A DNA stretch of 64,000 nucleotides from Patagioenas fasciata (lineage: Eukaryota > Chordata > Aves > Columbiformes > Columbidae), in assembly GCF_037038585.1 (NCBI RefSeq), contig NC_092525.1, forward strand, positions 25,688,867 through 25,752,866. Direction: 5' to 3'. A program made the translations under genes and the position numbers. The notes beneath the pieces were generated by a model, which was not told the origin of the DNA, made no database searches, and saw only the letters and a list, made by a program, of their open reading frames with translations. This document shows positions 44,901 through 59,600 of this stretch, in pieces. Within the stretch, counting starts at the first letter, position 1; each line of letters begins with the position of its first letter.

Positions 44901-47900
44901 TGATGGAGCCCCAGAGATGCACAGGTCCCTCCGACCCCGAGGGCTGTGGTGGCTCTGAGGCTCTGGGGCTGGGGGAGCGGATGGCTCCCTTCCCTCCTCC
45001 ACCACAGCTGGGGATTATCTGCTCTTCAGAACAAACACAGCACTGAACCCAGCCCTGTTTGTTGCATTAACCACAAAATCCTTCACTAAATTTCAGTTAG
45101 AAAACAATTTACTCTCATTCTGTGAGACATCAAGTACCTACTCTTAATTTTTTGGTACCCTAGGCTTTAAGTAAGCATTTTGGCTGTTAGAAGGCACTCA
45201 TTACAACGAGGACAGATAGTTCCCCACTCTAGAAATCATGTAGTTTGATTTTCAGATTTTGGAGTCAAATCACATATATTTTTTTACTTGCAATTTGAGT
45301 ATACTTGATAAATGAGTAGTACAATGCCAGAAAATATAATTAATACATGGATTATTAATAGTATAATCATCATGGTCAAAAAACCTGAAAGGAATTAAAA
45401 ACATGGATTGCCTGCTGCACCTAAATTTTAAAGCTGGTTTCTCACTCCGTATAAAAAGGCAATGGAAGACTGGAACCTACTGCACCAAAACGAATATCAG
45501 GAAATTCCTAGGGAACTCTATTAAGTGGCCTTTCTGGACATGCTATAACAAAAAAAGTACATCTATATCCTGCCAACTACCACTCAGGAAAAAGATACAC
45601 ATTAGTCCATTTTCCTTAACTCCTGACATGCAGCACATTCCCCCTAATAAATAAGTTACAGAAATAGCAGTCTAAGTGCCTTTGATTCTGCCTACAGGCC
45701 TTTGCAGCCAAAGACCTCTCCAGGGTACTTCTATTCTTTTTTTTTTTTTATTTTATAATTCACATCTCAGCATTAAGAAAATCAGTTAGACAATGCCTTG
45801 CCTCAGTCTCTAGGCAACCTTGATTATTTCCTTTCCTCTTTGTGGTGGCCCAAAAAGGAAAAAAAGTGCTGATATTTACATTTTCTAAGCCTTTAAACCT
45901 AATTGACTCATCTAGAGTCACAGACAGCAGGCAGCAAGTAGATAAATGATGCATATTATTTTCTAGGTTGATATTACAGATTATTTGTTGGTGTCAGAGA
46001 CATGTTTCGTCGGTTCTTTTCTGTTTTCTCAGGCATTTATAGTGCCATGACATGAAAACCCTCTCACACCAACAAATAGTGAAAAGAACACCAACCCAAC
46101 CCAGATAAACCTTTTTCCAATGAGATTCTTACGTTAACTTTATATTGATTATATTTCATTCACCCATAAAATGGGTCAACAGAAAATTGCTTCTGTCTTT
46201 TGACAAACACTCTAATTGACAGGGCTTCTCTGCGGTAGCCTGACATGCGGTGACACACACCACGCAGCTGCCACAGGAGCTCTGAAGGGCTCCTCTGGGC
46301 TGAGCAAAACACACTCCTCCCTGGGCATCAACAAAGCAAGGCTGCGCTTGCTGCTGCAACTTCAGGGTTAGGGCAGCTTCTGCCTGCCTGAAATCTACTC
46401 AGCAGGGACAGAAATCAAAATATTTCTAGGGCTAAATACTTCTGTGGGTAGAAAAGGGGCATGGGCTGCTAATCCGTTGCATACAGTGTCCCTGCTCCGG
46501 CAGCTGAGGATCAGAGGCAGTGCCCAGGCAGGACACTTGCCTGATGCATCCTTCTGTGCTGGGAGGTGCTGGGATTGAATAATTATGGCCTGGGTGGGTG
46601 CTCTGGGGAGAAGCTGCTTGCTTCTTTTCACTGCTCTTCCTTGCCTGCCCAAGGCTGAACAGACTGGAATCCTGTTCCCTTAACCTTTCCTTGAATAATG
46701 AGACAGACAAAGCATCTTTGATTGCATTAGTCAGGGAGTCTACAGGCAGGATGCATTCCTTCAATGTGCCCTCAATCTCAGTGAGCGAGATCAAAATTGT
46801 GGATGAACAAACCTGCACAGCTCAACCTCAGGACTCAGCCAGGGACACAATGGCCTGACCTTTCCTTTGCTGACAGTTTGTGAGAGGTACCGCTATGTTC
46901 CTGTACTGTGGGACTACCGAAGGCTGGCTGCCCTCTGAAGCAGCTAAGCCCAGGGCTGCTGTAATTCCCATTCAGCCTGGGGACTACAGGAGTAGCTGAA
47001 GGGCAGCATACAAGAAATTGGTCACACTCGTCCCTTGACAGTTCCTGTTCTCCCTCGTTGGGGTCTCTAACAGGGATAGTACAGAGCACTTCATTTGTTC
47101 TTTGTTTGGCAAGGAGAGCCCTAGCTCTGAATTTGACTGTGACACATTTCTTTTCTTTGAATATGAGCTAGAAGACTTTGTGTAATTTGACAGGAGGCCA
47201 AAGCAAAGACGTAGAGAGCTAGACAGTTGTCAGTCTGCGAGGATACAAACAGCCACAATTTAAGTAACCCCTACTGACAGATTACTCAAAACAGGGAATC
47301 CAAAACTCTCATTGTAATAATCTATCCTTGAAAAGACATCTGGATACAGTAGTACCTTCAGGTGTGTTTTGCTAGGCTTTGTGGCAATTTGTAGGTACTT
47401 AAAAAGCAGCTGTGGCACTGCTCCTGCTATCGCTAAGCATCCATGAATCTGAACGTAGTCAATTGTCCACACAGCTGAAAGTAGAGATCAGGCTCTGTTA
47501 TCAGCAAAAAGTCTGCAGTATAACTCACCAACGTCCTAACAGCTGAAAATGGAGCCCCTGGGAGAATGTCTGATCTCATATACATCACTTTGCTGCCTGT
47601 AAATCAGCTACCTCTGGTGCAGAAATGGTGTGGTTACATTAGCGCCATGCTGAATCCAAGCTCATGCTGAGAGGCAGAGCATGTTATGTCGGGCACTGAG
47701 TTGTGCTAATGCAGCTAAATGGCACTGGATCTGAGCTGGCTCAGAGCGTACAAAAAGTTGTGTCTGCATCCCCCTACCTATACCTTGTTATTCATACAGG
47801 CACCTTTCCCAGGTGTGTCTCTCAAATGCAAGCAGGCAATGCTAAATATATCACATCAATCTGCTGGTGTGCCTGTATGGTTGGGTAGAAGAGTAACTGG

Positions 47901-49394
47901 AGCTGAGAATTACATACACAATTATGGAAATGTTTATTGTGGGCCACATGAAATGCCATTCAGTTGCAATGGCCAAGATATAAAGCCTATATGCCACATG
48001 ATATGTAGTTCATCTTTGGGTCTGCTGACTCCAAGACCTGCAAGAATGGCCAAACTACTGCTGAGGTCTGATACAACATAAAAAAGTTCTGACTGTACCT
48101 GCTCTTCTTCCCCAGAAGCCTCTTACATTCCTTTGATAGCCTCAAGGATAAAGTACAGACACAGAAGTTACCAGTCTTATAAGATAAGCAAACAGAAGGT
48201 ACATAACAAAAGCAACACACAATGACAATGAGAGAAGCCAGAGAATGACACTGATAAATTGAAGATTACATCAGAGCTATTAAATGGGAGGAAGATGTAT
48301 AGAGCCCTTGTAGGCTCTTTCTGTCTCCGTTCAATCTAAAAAGTAGGAGTTAAAAGAATATTGAAAGTAAAGATTCACTTTGATTCCTACCTTAAAGCAT
48401 AGGAAAAAATGAAAAAGGAGGGAGTGATAATCCAAGTCTCTTTGATCACCATCTGTATACATATTTGGAGCAGTATATATCATGACAACAGAATGCAAAG
48501 AGGTGCTGCTACAATGCAGCTGCAAAAAGAAGATACCTGGCCAACATTTTGTAGGACAAATTCAGACTTCCTAGCTGAACCTATCCCTTCTCTCACATTA
48601 AACACAGCTGACATTTGTAATTCTTTATTCACTACTAATGGTACTGAACATTTTGCAAGCCTCAGTCCATGTAAAAACGTCCTCTGCTTGATATAACAAG
48701 AGCTATCTATTCTGTTCTCTCTTGAGTACGTCTTAAATGTCTGATTCAATTTAGTCTAACATCTACCCATTTTGGAGCTCACGGAAAAGTGTAAGCGTAA
48801 GGTGACTAAAGCCAATTGCTGTTTTCACATTCAGAAGAACTCTGGATTTCCTGAAGAGCAAATAGAGACTTATTACACAAAACCCCCTGTAAAGTGTAAC
48901 AGATAAACAGTGATCAGAAATGTGTTTGTATCCTGAACTGCTTCATTTCTTCTTTTGGCTAGTATAGAAACATGTTGTTCTAGAGGAAACACACATGACA
49001 ACTTGACAACACTATTTAGTTGTGCTTCAGTTTCATATGTGCTGTGTCAACCTTTCTACAGACAGGGGAACCCTTTCCTTACTTCTGTTAACATAACTGC
49101 AAACATCCAGACAGCTGAGACACTGGTTTTCATTACATCTTTTAACCCTGCCCATCTTTTATGTTGTGGCTCTGAATCAGCCTGAAGAATTCTGGGTCTT
49201 CATGGGTGACTGCTTCTTTTCTACAATCACTGATGAGCACCAACACTTCCATTAACCACAGGCATGTGGTTAGGCATGCTTACGGTAAGCCTAGCTTCCC
49301 AAAAAGAAGGGATTTTTGTGAAATTATTGTGGAAAGTTCTGAAGAGTGGACATAACACAGGTAGTGGATGCTGAGCTTTCTGCTCTAGTTGATG

Positions 49395-49472
49395 CAGTTT
49401 TGAGCAAGTGGGTTGGACTAGGTGATCTCTAGGAGTCCCTTCCAGCCCCGCTTGTTCCACGATTCTGTTGTG
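49395..49472 (+). mobile_element. CR1 3' tail fragment, sense orientation
   Basis: GGGTTGGACTAGGTGATCTC followed by AGTCCCTTCCAGCCC and CACGATTCTGTTGTG, the well-known CR1 3' end. Only the terminal about 80 bases are clear, typical of 5'-truncated copies. Confidence 0.85.
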
Positions 49473-50636
49473 TTCAGTTTAGCTGAGCCCATTACTATAG
49501 AGCCAGTACAGCAGTCATTTCATGGAGTATATCAGAAGTGCTGTTCAACCAATTCTGGAACATATATTACCACTCAGCAATAAAAAGTACAATTAGAGTT
49601 TGTGGGAAGCTGGTTAGTGATAGAGAAAAATTGTGAAGTGAAAGGTATGGGGGAAAAGACTGCAAAGTATATTTCAGATTCCATTCGAAGAAAAAGGACA
49701 GAAAAATCCATTACTAGCTTCATAAAAAAATCTAAAATCTCCACTGTGTTATCACCGCAGCACACACTTGGTGACTTTCTCTTCAGGACTCCCTGCAGAG
49801 CAGTAGGAATGTGAACATGCTCCTGAGTAAGACCCCATGCTCAGAAATGTATCCTGATATCAAGCTTGAAAACAGTTTTAGCACAGGGGAAACTCCTGCA
49901 TGCCGAACAGAGCTTGAATGGTATAAATTCAGCTGACACAAGAACATCTGCAAAACCTGCCTTTAAAAAAATTCCACTGTTTTTAAGACCTTGACCTCAA
50001 TTAGAGGTCCAGTGATTCAGCCTTTCATACTGAAGTCAAGCCCTATTCCAGCTATTACATGCCTCATTTCTGTTAATCTTCTCTAATTAGTTCTGCTTTC
50101 CAAGTGAAGTCTTGGAATCTAACATTTTTCTGTGCTAATAGTGAGGGCTTTGCTTTCATGTTCAAGGTCACTCCAGCATTTCACCTCGTAAAAATCATTT
50201 GTCCTCCCAGCACTTCCACTTGTACATTGAGTTTAAGTTTAGACTCTCTCAAAGACTTTTGCTGCCTTTAAAGTTATGGTTAAAAGTGTGAACATGCCAC
50301 AAGTCAGCAGAGTCAAGAGAGTGTGGAGGAACAGGCTTCTTTTGGATTCGTTTTCTTCCTTGAAAATGTGCAGAGAAATTTTTTTGCCATAACAATACTT
50401 TCAACCTTTTCCTCATAAGATGTGTTGCATGTTTTACAAAACATAAGCGCATTGAACTTCATAGTGTGCAAAGTGTACAAGTAGGCAGCATCTCAATTTT
50501 ACAGGTGAGAATGCTGAGCTGGAAAAGGGTGAGGTAAATACCTTGCTTGCAGTGCGAGAGCTATGGAAACCCCCATTCAAACCACTAAATTTTGATCTTA
50601 TGTTTCTCACTTCATATGTTATACAAACACATAAAG

Positions 50637-50683
50637 ATATATATATATATATATATACACATATATATATATATATATATATA
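50637..50683. repeat. (TA)n microsatellite
   Basis: About 47 bases of AT/TA dinucleotides with one ACAC interruption. Likely length-polymorphic. A T-run follows at about 50756-50774. Confidence 0.95.
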
Positions 50684-53600
50684 GGGAGGAGGGGATGCAC
50701 ACAGTTTTCCACATTTTTGGTGAGCCTGAGCTATCCACAATATGGCAAGTATTCTTTCTTTTTTTTTTTTTTTAGCTTAAACAATTAAGTATTTATTCAT
50801 TCTTACAATAAACGTAGACAACCATTGTATCTGTGATTTTCATTGTTAACTGTAAGGATTTTCTTTCTATAGCACAAGTTTTGATTACTTTTAGCTTTCT
50901 TTATGAAGCAATCAATACACTCTTTGTAGTCCCTAACTTGCTATCCTATAGACTTCCCTTTGCAAGGGTTGGCAGGATTCAGTGAATATAGAGGCTCCTG
51001 ATGGCTGAGGTGTGAACTGTAATGGGAGGAGGCATCTGAGCCCCAGGCAAGAAACACACTCTTCTCCAGCTCTTCTCCAATTCAAAATGGCAGGCTGTTT
51101 TCAGGTTAACAAAACTTGGCTGGGCAAGGGGGGAAAGTCAGCGTTCAGCAATGTATAACTACAGCCAGTTTAAACAGCTTATTTAGAGCATTGCTGCTGC
51201 AGCTATGGATAAAATTTGCAGTTCATCTTAAAACAAGTCACTCAAATTTGATGCTTAAGGATTTAACGCTCTCATGAATTGCAAATAGATGTAATACAAG
51301 AATAGGATAATGATACAATAGCAAGCATTTGTATGGTTCTTTTAAGTTATTTTGTAGACAACAAGTAAGAAAACCCGTTAACTATTCAACCTACTTGCTT
51401 AAAATAAGTGATAACAAATATGTAAATGAAGTATTTAAAAAAATACTTAGCATTTTCACTTTCAAAAAGTTCACTCCTAGTTATTCTGTCTGAAAATACC
51501 ACCTATGAGGTATTTTGAGGAGTTTATGATATCTCCTTTTCAGTGGGATTTATAAAGTCATTTAGGAGTCACTAACATAGGAGGTTTTATTTTACAATAA
51601 TTGCAATGATATTGACTAATGTCCATCTAAACTCTCTGATATGTGGTTATCCTGATGTTCAGAAACAGCAAGAAAACACATAATTCTCACTACCTCTAAG
51701 ACTGAGAAGGAAAGCACAGTACACATGTACAAAGAGCAAATTCACAGACTCACTGCAAAACAAGTGCTTAATATTAAATCCTGGAAACTGCTCTAAAGCT
51801 TTGATGCTAGAGTATAGCCCCATACGAGCTGTACATCTGTCCCTCATTCATCCTTCTGAGGTCTCCTTTTCAAGGATGTTCCAGAAAAAAAAAAAAGGTA
51901 CAGTGCAGGGCTGTGTATGGGAGCAGGACACTCAGCACCTTGCAGTGCTGAGCTCTAAATGCAATTAGATCACGCTTTAGACTGTTGCTGCAATCACAGT
52001 GTGCTGTAAACAGAGGATGTGGCTCATGGCACCCAAGAAAGCATCTTAGAATTGTATTAAAATGGAAAACACTCCACTTTCCTGTAGGTGGGCAATGGAA
52101 TATTTTTTCATGCTGAGTTATACTGCTTCAAAATAGAAAAAAACCCAGACTTTTGAATCTCTGTTCTTCAACTTTCTCAGAAGTGTGATTGTTACAAAAT
52201 AATGTCAGAAGCTTTAATCAGACTAGTGCCTTACTGATAGGTTATTAGGGACTAGAATATGGTCTAGAAGATAATGTGGGACAAGACTGTGGGAAAGGCA
52301 TCCTTGCAAATTACTTTTAAAAATCCTCTTTTATAATAGCTCTAAGTTGTCACCCAGACATGTTCAGAGTGCAGTAACTTAAATATCTCCACTTTATTCT
52401 CTCTCTCTTGCTCAGTGCAGGGTGACAATGGTTTTATCAGTGAAGTATTTTCTGTAAGGAGCACTCTGAGTACTGACAGCCCTTTTTCTCTGTCCCTCCT
52501 TCACACTATCACCCCTCTATATTTGCCTTGACACCATCTTCACATTGTCTTTACATTGTTCTGACAGTTAAGAAAACTCAATCACTGTAGCAAACAGCCA
52601 TGACAATGTGGAGAAGAAAAAGGAAAAGCGTTATGAAAATTGCTTACAGAACTGTGAAAAATTACAGACTAGTGAAAAACAGATCTTGCTTTTTGAAAAT
52701 CATATTCCCAGATAGTTTTTAATAAAAACTGCTTTATATAAACTTCAGCTGAGGCTGGCAAAAGCCATCTCAAAGCCATCAGTTGACAGTTATAGATTCT
52801 GGACCTGAAATTCAGATGTTTTAAAGTGACAACCCCTCTCATTGCTGTGAGTTCAGGTCCTTTACGAGGGCTAATTGAGCTCACCTCCTGGGGAACAGGG
52901 CATACTGGATCCCTGTGAAATGCTGACTCCAGGAACACTCCAACTACATTTTCTCCTAAGCATGCTGTTCAAACTGGGATCCCTCTTGGGGGCAGACAGG
53001 GAAGAAAGGTGGCAGAGGAGAAAGAATATCACTACAGGTTAGCTGACACATTACTTCTCTTTGCTAATAATAAAACAGAACTTAGTTTTCTTGGTTCGTG
53101 ACAAAAGAGAATAGCCTAGAAAGAGAGCATCATCCCCTAGCAATCAGTCTAACAAATGTTGATTATTGTGGTAAGTGGAGTAAGTTTAGTAATAGTTAAG
53201 TGTTCCTCTAGCTGGGGTAAATTTCCAAGCAACTTAACTGTTTTGAGATAGTAGAGACACAATGAAGTGCTTAAAGACCATGCATGTACTTGACAAGTTA
53301 AGCTTTGTAATGTGACTATTTGATAAAACTACTACTGATTTGAGTAGGAATACTGATCATCAGGAACCATGTGGGTTTGTGGGGGTTTTTTGTTTGGTTT
53401 TTGTTTGTTTGTTCTTCCAGAAAAGAACATAGATACAGGTTGGATACTAATCCAAATTCTTGGTACTTACAAGAATACATTGGTACTACAAAAACCACTT
53501 TAAAAACTACTTTACATTATGTTTGCATGCATACAATTCACATCTTACCTGAAGAGCGTAACGAAAGTGCATTCATTGCAAAGCAGAAAGGAACTCATCA

Positions 53601-54199
53601 GCAGGGCAGACTGTGTTGCTCTGTAGGTGATGTGTAGCATTCCATGCAGATGCAAGAAGCGCTAGTTCTCCAGAAGAGGCATGGTTATCCCCCTCTTGCT
53701 CCATTACTGCAGCTGGCTTTCATCTCCCTAAGTAAATTAGGGAAGTAAGACAGTCTGAAGCTTCTTCCAGTTGCTGCAGAGCCCCTTGCCTTTCTCAGAG
53801 ACAGCAGAGCCAAGCACTTAATCACCCCTCATAGAACATAGGCTCTTCACCAGCATCCCCAAAACTATAGGGCAAGCCTAGCAACAGACACCCAAATGGC
53901 ACAGACTGTGGCTCCAGATCTATAAAAAACCTTAGTCATGCCCCATCCACCCTTACTAGCTCCCTAAGGAGCCAAGGAGGAGCAAGGGGCTGGAGGTGCT
54001 AATTTATAATCTGCTGATAGACCTGCACATGGCTCTGCAGATCCACCCCACCAGGAATATGACTCACATTGCTGGGGAACTAAACTTTCTGCTTTCTCAG
54101 ATGTAATCCATGAATGTACTACATGGAAAATACAGGAATTCCTGCATGTATTTCTGTCATGTATATTTAAGATTGCAGGGTAAAGAAAATATTAGTAAA

Positions 54200-55260
54200 A
54201 GCTGCTTGCAGCATCAGAACTTACAGAAATAATCCCCTCTCCATCAACGAATGCAATTTGTTGATGACAAGAATGAATCAACGTATCTAATAATGAGCAC
54301 ATAATGCTAAGAGTAAACTGAGCATGCCCATACATGAACTGATGCTCATTTAGTTAATTTTGTGGCTAATTTCATATGTTCAATAATTATGACTAAAGCA
54401 CAGGTAAGACAAAAACAGAACAGAGGCAAAATTAGCCTAAAGAATTATTAGCAGAAACAATATGCTTTCAGTTACCCAGAGAGAAAATTAAGCTTTAAAT
54501 ACATGTGCCTGAAATCGCTTGATGGAGCATGGCCTGGATCCAGTTAAGAAAAATGGCACAAAGGAGAGGTCTCCACATAAATGCAACCACTTTTGAACTA
54601 TAGACTATAATCTGTAGCCTAAATGCAATGATAGATGATCATACTGCAATGGCCCTGACAAGCCGAATGACAAACATTTTGGCACTTCTTTCCTACACTG
54701 TTATGCTTACAAGCTCCTTTGATTATTAATGGATAATATTTGTTACCGTAGGCTGCCATGGTCAAATCAATACCACAGCATCTTGAAAAGACACCACAGC
54801 CGAACCTTTAATTAAGTAAAATATTTTGTTCCTTTTAATTGAGACACTGTTTGAGGAGTACGGTAACAGCACCTTGTTCTGTTCAAGGCTATCTATAATT
54901 AATAACCCCAACGATCAAAGGAAATGCGATGCTAAGAGAAAACAGCTTTTGAGAATCCCCAGTTATTAAGTATTGAGAATTACTTCCCAATCTGTTCTGC
55001 AGTCTCTCAGCACAGTATGTTTTATGATGCCCTTTGGGATCATAAAGCAAGCCCTGTCATAGAGTGCTTTGCAAAAAATGCCCCCAGCAAGAGAGCCACT
55101 AGATATTTATCATGTATTTGTTATTGTCATCAAATCTTACTTAATTTTTCCCTGGCCAGACCTATATTATTACACAGATCTCATTTATTCATATAGCATA
55201 ATTTAATGAAAAGCAGGGTCTGAATGCTGCCCTATAATATACTCTGTACTGGTAAGTCTG
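54200..55260. promoter_or_regulatory. Candidate conserved non-coding/enhancer region
   Basis: Free of recognised repeats and dense in homeodomain core motifs: TAATCCC (about 54231), GATTATTAATGG (about 54720), TTTAATTAAG (about 54810), TTTTAATTGAG (about 54834) and TATAATTAATAA (about 54894). TAATCC is the CRX/OTX type, and TAATTA the RAX/VSX/LHX type, both plausible for a retinal gene. Composition only; conservation was not tested. Confidence 0.25.
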
Positions 55261-56559
55261 GACTGAGAAATATTTTTTTTCTTCTCCCAAAATAGGATAT
55301 TCTTTCTGTTTTTTTCATAATCTTATGGCATCAAAGTTTTTTTAGACAGAGCAAGCTTCTCGACCTCAAGCTGTGGAGGCTTTAGTTTTCTCCTCCTGCT
55401 TGCTAATCTTATCTGCCCCTCCTGAGCCACTAGCGAAGTGGATGCCAAGATCCCCACCACCATCTCGAGCTCTCCATGTGTCTTAAGAGCAGATTTGTGT
55501 GACAAAAAGCTCCGCTACCAGTGCAACAGGCATTGATAAAGCTTATCTTTAGGGGAACAGCAGACCAGAGCAGCTTTATTGTCCTTTGGGTCATTTCAAC
55601 ACAGCTCTGGAGGCAGCTGTATCACCCTGCAGAGCTGGTGCCACAGGTGACCTTGTGTCCTGGGGATGCAGTTGCTGCAGGCTCACTCACCAGCCACACA
55701 AAGTTGCTGCAACTTCCCATTGGTGCCCTGTAAATCCAAGCCTGCTTTGGGTCAGGCCTTACAGGAAGGAAAAGGAGAATGTGTGGAAAAAAATAATCTA
55801 AGGCAGAAAAGAGAGAACTGGAAAAATAAGGAGCCAGATCTGCCTCTTTTGTGAAATAAGCAGAGGAAATAAAGGAGAATATTAACAGGGAAAAAATAAA
55901 AAGCCTCCAAAAATGTCATCACTACACTGATTGCTGCTGGATAGTATTTATTTATTAATGGTTTTAAATTTTGTATCATTTTACTGGCAAAAATCCTACT
56001 GCTGTAATTTCAATGAAGATTTGCTGGATGCCTCCTCATTTCTAGCAGATATTTAATGCCCTAGTGGCAGGTGGTTTTATTCTAAAGCACACCACCACAT
56101 TGGGCTTATAGAAACAATTTGGCTTTTAGTGATATTCCTCTAATATGAGAGGCTTATTACTTAGTGTGTTCCCCAAGGAAGGTTCCTGGACATACCCAGA
56201 CACTGGTGAATATTCCGGTTTTGCTCTTCTACAATGAAGCATCATACAAAGATTTCAAGAGAAAGGCATCCCTAGTTATACAGTGGCTTTTCAATACCTG
56301 CTCTTGCTCTTCCTTTAGGTCAGTCCCTCCTCCCTAAAGGACACACACCCACTGGCTCCTGATACTTTGAGTCAGAACAGAGATTTTAGCGTTATAGAGG
56401 TATAAGCTGCATTTGAAACAACTTTGGCTATGGCTATACTGCTAAATGATCTGGCACTTCTGCAGATCATGTATCACATTACTGAATTAGTATTTGTTAA
56501 AAGTTTCCAAACATCAGGCATAAAAAGGGTTTGGGAATAAATTAATGTTCAAAGGTGCG

Positions 56560-56645
56560 GTAGGTTTGGTTTTTTGTTTGTTTTGTGGTTGTTTTTGTTT
56601 TGTGTTTGTTGTTATTGTTGTTTGTGTTTGTTTGCTTTTCCTGTT
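56560..56645. repeat. TTTG/TTG-rich simple repeat
   Basis: Long irregular T/G tract, seen directly. Confidence 0.8.
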
Positions 56646-59600
56646 ATTGTTATGTAGGAAGAAAGGAAGGAAAATCGTCACCTCAGTAGAGCATCTGGAC
56701 TACTCTGACACAGACTGCCTCGAACACTCTGAGAAAGCCATCAAGTGACTCAGCCAACCAGACGAGTGCTACAACATAGGAATATGCCAGGGCTGATGAA
56801 AGCAAGAGATGAGAGCAAGAGTTCTACCAGCACTGTCTGGCCTGGCAGTGTCATGAGCTCAGTGCACTTTGCTGTGAGCACCACTACACAGACTGGTCAT
56901 TGTGTTCTGCTGCAAAGTGAAAGGCAGCCAAATCAGCAGCATAAATAGCCACGTGATAGAGCCAGCTCCTTACCTGAACAGAACAGTAAATGTCAAGCTG
57001 AGGGCTTGCTTTGTAGATACCAGTAGAGTAAGAATTCTTACTTTCCTAGCAACCTCCAAATATGCTTTCTCTCACAGAAATAGTTTCTGTTGTCCTGCAA
57101 AATCAGTTCAGTGCAAGTTTTCATTTGACAGAGAAGACATGACCTGCAGCTGCTATTCTCTTGGCTTTTATTTATCTTCCATTCTTTCACTTGATTATAC
57201 TCTGTTGCTATCAGGTGCAATCAAATTCTGGGGTGTCATCAAGTGAGGGCTTGGCCAGTCCTGTCTAGGACTGTAGTATGGACAAGGAGAGAGTTGTGAC
57301 TCTCAGGGAAAGGTGAAGCTGGTGGAACAACATCTCTGTAGGTTATATAGTGTGTTGGGGTGGCCATAGAGTTTTGACATTAATCAGCAAATAGCTTGTG
57401 AAATCAGGGGAGAGGAAACCATGATGATCTGTGGACTAAAACTAGTAATTTCATATAATGTAGCTTAGAATCTTATTAGAATCTGCTTCTGAGCTTATTC
57501 TGGAAATAAAATATTGGAAAACCATGAAACAAATCCTCTGTTCCAAGTCAGTAGATTTTTTAGGATGCTACAATACAGACTGTTTGCAGGTCAGGAAAGC
57601 TACTGCAGACGTTGTGTCAGAGCAATGACCACATCAGAGCTTCACTGTTACATGACACGAGCCTTCTGTGAAAGTTCATGTGATAGCATCCTTCTATTGG
57701 GCCTATAACTGATTTTTAACTGGATGAGGTCAGCGAGGGCAACTTGTGCAGATGATCACATCATTGTTCTTCACCAGTCTCAGCACTATGACCCTGGCCC
57801 CGCTGATAGCAGCTCTCAGCACAGGAGTCAGGAGGAGAGCAGACGGCACCTCTGGTTGCACCATTTCCCCCATTAGACTCCAGTCTGTCCCAAAATACAG
57901 GAGCTGTGACATTTCCTAAGCAGTCTCTAAAGCCCAATTGGTAATGAGCTCATGCAGAGCTAATTGTAGGTGGTTTCTGTTGAGAAGAATTTAGTAAAAA
58001 ACAGGAAGGGCTGGAACGTGAACTCCTCTACAAAGTTCATGCTGGAAAAGAAAGACTTTGCTTTCTCTGTACTCACTGTGCATCGTAGCCACACTGAAGC
58101 TCTCTTCTGATTCCTGAGGCATCCAAATTACAGTGCACTGTATTTCCAGCAATGTAATGCTGATCTGCCACAGGGTCGATTACTTTTTTAGAGTCTGGGG
58201 AGACAAGAGAAGCAGAATTATGATTTTTATGTGAGAGTACTGTTACATAGTATGTAAATTAAATTATGTGAGAAAAGGACTACGCATTCAGCAAGCCTGG
58301 AGGGCCAGTGTGCACTCCAGTAGCTATGAATGTCAGTGTGATACTAGTCTTAAGTTGGAGCTGATCATGCTGTTCTGCTGCATTTTGTTGGCTTCAGCAA
58401 CATTTAGTTCTTGGCTGTGTTACTGAGAACCTACTGGACGCATTTTCAACATCTGCACACAGCAGTACACAGCTTCGCACCCAGAGACTTTAAAACATTC
58501 ATTTCTTCACAGACTTCAAAGCAGAGCATAGTAAGCCAGCTGGGAAAAGGAATAGATCTATTTAAACCGGTCTGTGTTTTGTCATGGTTTTTACCCCTGG
58601 TTTAGTATGTTAAAACCCACCATTTTCTGAATGTGCATTTTGTTCCTAGAGGTTTGGCTGTGCAGAAGGGATATGGTGAACCTGATATAATATGCCTTGA
58701 TGGGATCTTCTTATTATCCTGATGCTATAAAAACAAGTGCTTTTGGAGGCTATGTTGAATTGAGAGTCATCAAAACCTGGCTGTGAACCTGTGTGATGCA
58801 CCTGACAATAATGTTTCCCATATGATTTACTAGCGTAGTAAATTTTACCAATATGCACATACATATTTTCTTGAAGCCAAAATTTAAGCATGATTTACAG
58901 AGGGAAAATCTAAGTTTCTGAAATCTGTGACAAGCAAAGCAGAGGTGAAAATATCTCTCACCAGTAGATAAATTTGTACTCCATGTTACAGGTTGATCTG
59001 ATGCATTTCTAGCAATCAGGGCTTTAAGCTTATCCAATTTTGACTCACAGAAAGAAACCACACCTGGGTCAGTGTTATAGATATTTGAGACTATGCTATA
59101 AACTCGCAGCATCTTTACATGCTACTGTATGTCAGAATCACTGCTGCATACTGTTTTTACATTAAGAAAAGGAGAAATGAAATGGAGGGCAGAACCTTCA
59201 ATGGAGACCGAAGAGGATGCCTCCTAATGGCTTTCAAAAGCAAACACCACATGCACACAGAATTTGGACCTGAAGTCAATTTTGTACTCGAATTTTTAGC
59301 CCCTCTACCCCAGGCTCAGTACATCAAAGATTCATCAGCAATTGGTGACATTTCTGACTGCTTTTTCTTTCTTGTGGTAGTAGCTGGGTGCAGTGATAGC
59401 ACAGCTGCTTCCATGTTGTAACCCAAACGAAATCTCAGTGCTGCAAGTCAGCAGTAGCTGGTCTGTGTGAGAGGCAGCATCCCCCAGCTCAGCCACAGCC
59501 CCAGCAAATTGCTGAGGCTGATTCAGTGGTAGCCAGGAGCTCAGTGGGAGCCTCTGTCTTACACAAACCCGAAGTGCCACAAACTCTTTCCAGACTCCAG

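Noticed and set aside
46640..46720. CR1-like phrase (AGGCTGAACAG, TTCCCTTAACCTTTCCTTGA)
   Set aside because: Too short and diverged to separate from chance.
58578..58640. TGTCATGG start resembling bird LTR ends
   Set aside because: Similarity ends after a few bases and no matching right end or target duplication was seen.
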